The translations under genes were made by a program, and so were the position numbers. 10,247 nucleotides of DNA. It comes from an uncultured Halioglobus sp. GTDB taxonomy: Bacteria; Pseudomonadota; Gammaproteobacteria; Pseudomonadales; Halieaceae. Positions 7,718 through 10,247 of the stretch are shown here, one piece after another. The stretch spans positions 1 to 10,247 of the forward strand of contig CAJQQW010000238.1 of the NCBI GenBank assembly GCA_905480565.1. Direction: 5' to 3'. Under the pieces are notes generated by a model, which had not been told where the DNA came from, did no database searches, and was given only the letters and a program-made list of their open reading frames with translations. Numbering within the stretch: position 1 is the stretch's first letter; every line of letters starts with the position of its first letter.

Positions 7718-8886
7718 TATGCGGCTCCTCCCGCTGCTTTAACCGCCTGCTGCGCTGCGTCCGTCAGGCTGCTTGCAGCGATAATGTTCAATCCGCTTTC
7801 GGCTAACACTTTGCGCCCTAGTTGGGCGTTATTGCCCTCCAGGCGGACGACCACAGGAACCTCAACGCCGATTTCCTCTACCGCACCGATCACGCCCTCA
7901 GCAATCAGGTCGCAGCGAACAATACCGCCAAAAATATTTATCAAAACAGCTTTTACCTTGTCGTCGGACAATATGATCTTGAACGCTTCGGAAACGCGCT
8001 CCTTGGTCGCACCGCCCCCGACATCAAGAAAATTGGCAGGAAAACCGCCATGCAACGCTACAATATCCATCGTACCCATTGCCAGGCCCGCACCGTTGAC
8101 CATGCAACCAATATTGCCGTCCAGCGCTACGTAGTTAAGCTCCCATTCAGCAGCATGCGCTTCTCGCTCGTCTTCCTGAGAGGGGTCGTGCATCTTACTA
8201 ACAGCAGACTGCCGATAAAGCGCATTGCTATCGACACCGATCTTGGCATCAAGACAATGCAAATTGCCTTCATCCGTAATGACAAGCGGATTAATCTCAA
8301 TGAGCGCAAGATCTTTTTCTTCAAACATACGGGCAAGACCGATGAAGATTTTTACAAATTGCTTGATTTGATCGCCAGAGAGGCCCAGTTTAAAAGCTAA
8401 CTCTCTTCCCTGGTAAGGCTGCGGTCCTGCCAGTGGATCTATAGTCGCCCTCAGAATTTTTTCCGGCGTTTCCTCTGCAACTTTTTCAATCTCTACACCG
8501 CCCTCGGTTGAGGCCATGAACACGACACGACGCGAAGATCGGTCAACAACCGCGCCGAGATACAACTCTTCTGCAATGTCCGTACAGGTTTCAACCAGAA
8601 TCTTGCTAACGGGTTGTCCCGTTTCGTCAGTCTGGTATGTAACCAGTCGTTGACCCAACCAGTGTTTGGCAAAGGCCTCGACCTCTGCGGTTTCCTTGAC
8701 CAGCTTTACTCCACCTGCCTTGCCACGACCACCAGCATGCACCTGGGCCTTGACAACCCACATCTCACCGCCAATCTTTTCTGCAGCCGCCACCGCCTCT
8801 TCGGGCGTATCAACCGCATAGCCTTTTGACACTGGCAATCCATATTCGGCAAACAACTGTTTGCCCTGATACTCATGAAGGTTCAT
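7717..8886 (-). CDS. sucC: Succinyl-CoA ligase (ADP-forming), beta subunit
   Basis: Nucleotide- and succinate-binding subunit of succinyl-CoA synthetase, partner of SucD. Length 389 residues (E. coli 388). The ATP-grasp domain starts [20 protein letters not shown], with the nucleotide-binding [14 protein letters not shown] (50-63). The Mg-binding residues are in IEINPL (Asn199) and LDAKI (Asp213). The C-terminal flavodoxin-like ligase domain has [12 protein letters not shown] (264-275), NFLDVGGGA (285-293) and the glycine loop [10 protein letters not shown] (317-326) that faces the phosphohistidine of SucD. The ATG at 8886-8884 has a modest GGGA site 7 bases upstream. It lies 109 bases after lpd and overlaps sucD by one base. 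Confidence 0.98.
   Translation of the reverse strand: MNLHEYQGKQLFAEYGLPVSKGYAVDTPEEAVAAAEKIGGEMWVVKAQVHAGGRGKAGGVKLVKETAEVEAFAKHWLGQRLVTYQTDETGQPVSKILVETCTDIAEELYLGAVVDRSSRRVVFMASTEGGVEIEKVAEETPEKILRATIDPLAGPQPYQGRELAFKLGLSGDQIKQFVKIFIGLARMFEEKDLALIEINPLVITDEGNLHCLDAKIGVDSNALYRQSAVSKMHDPSQEDEREAHAAEWELNYVALDGNIGCMVNGAGLAMGTMDIVALHGGFPANFLDVGGGATKERVSEAFKIILSDDKVKAVLINIFGGIVRCDLIAEGVIGAVEEIGVEVPVVVRLEGNNAQLGRKVLAESGLNIIAASSLTDAAQQAVKAAGGAA
7725..7732 (-). promoter_or_regulatory. Strong sucD Shine-Dalgarno within sucC
   Basis: GGGAGGAG on the minus strand stands 7 bases before the sucD ATG and is part of the last codons of sucC (Gly-Gly-Ala-Ala). Together with the TAATG overlap it indicates coupled but independently efficient initiation of sucD. 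Confidence 0.7.
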
Positions 8887-8995
8887 GTTTTATCCCGTTG
8901 TTTCAAGATTATTACTGTTTAAAGCCACGGCAACTGAAGCTGCCGCTGACCGTTTTTTTGAATACGCTGCTAACCTTACTACTTCGCGTACCCCC
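8887..8995 (-). other. lpd-sucC intercistronic region with hairpin
   Basis: A 109-base gap in the otherwise tight operon. It holds an inverted repeat CGGCA...TGCCG (8928-8945; five Watson-Crick pairs plus a possible G-T pair, six-base loop) about 40 bases before the sucC ATG. On the minus strand it is followed by TGGCTTTAAAC, not a T tract, so it is not a usual terminator; an RNA-processing or stabilising hairpin is possible. An AT-rich GTAATAAT follows, but no matching -35 was found. Confidence 0.45.

Positions 8996-10247
<1,252 letters not shown>

Noticed and set aside
7289..8134. Long plus-strand open frame (281 codons) across sucC and sucD
   Set aside because: It is antisense to two clear, well-conserved genes, has no recognisable domain and spans their junction.
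8903..8911. CTTGAAA before sucC as a second sigma-32 site
   Set aside because: It lies within about 25 bases of the sucC ATG and no CCCCAT-like -10 follows.
8928..8959. Plus-strand terminator: hairpin followed by seven T
   Set aside because: Seven bases separate the stem from the T run and no plus-strand gene ends there.

Overview
The window is an ordinary chromosomal housekeeping segment from a gammaproteobacterium, probably a Pseudomonadales/Cellvibrionales-type (marine or pseudomonad-like) organism. The lineage is inferred from three things. The FolE protein is of the pseudomonad kind, with motifs like [10 protein letters not shown] and [13 protein letters not shown]. prmB lies next to aroC. 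A lpd gene stands directly before sucCD. Nine protein genes are visible; all but folE are on the minus strand, and the two at the window edges are cut.

Layout. 1-922: aroC (chorismate synthase), lacking its C-terminus. 967-1890: prmB (glutamine methyltransferase for ribosomal protein L3), transcribed ahead of aroC. 1891-2031: divergent spacer. 2032-2574: folE (GTP cyclohydrolase I) on the plus strand, with a probable TTG start. 2571-4548: a compact minus-strand unit of sixA (histidine phosphatase), an alpha/beta hydrolase and an exported DUF4892-type protein; its last gene converges on folE so tightly that the two TAG stop codons share the palindrome CTAG. 4549-4715: spacer. 4716-6641: htpG (Hsp90), preceded by a very clear heat-shock sigma-32 promoter (6693-6721). 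6794-6820: intrinsic terminator of the suc operon. 6845-10247: sucD, sucC and lpd (5' end cut), the distal part of a sucAB-lpd-sucCD type TCA-cycle operon.

How they work together. Lpd is the E3 subunit of 2-oxoglutarate dehydrogenase, which makes succinyl-CoA. SucCD then converts succinyl-CoA to succinate with substrate-level nucleotide triphosphate formation. HtpG is an independent stress regulon gene insulated from the suc operon by a terminator. PrmB/AroC (translation factor/ribosome modification and aromatic biosynthesis) and FolE (folate/pterin synthesis) are housekeeping. The sixA-hydrolase-DUF4892 unit is the only part whose biological role is not obvious.

I found no mobile element, CRISPR array, tRNA, rRNA or sign of recent transfer, and no convincing undescribed system. 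No gene-free stretch exceeds about 205 bases. The observations worth a second look concern regulation and start sites (sigma-32 promoter, TTG start, shared stop codons, lpd-sucC hairpin) and the little-known three-gene unit.
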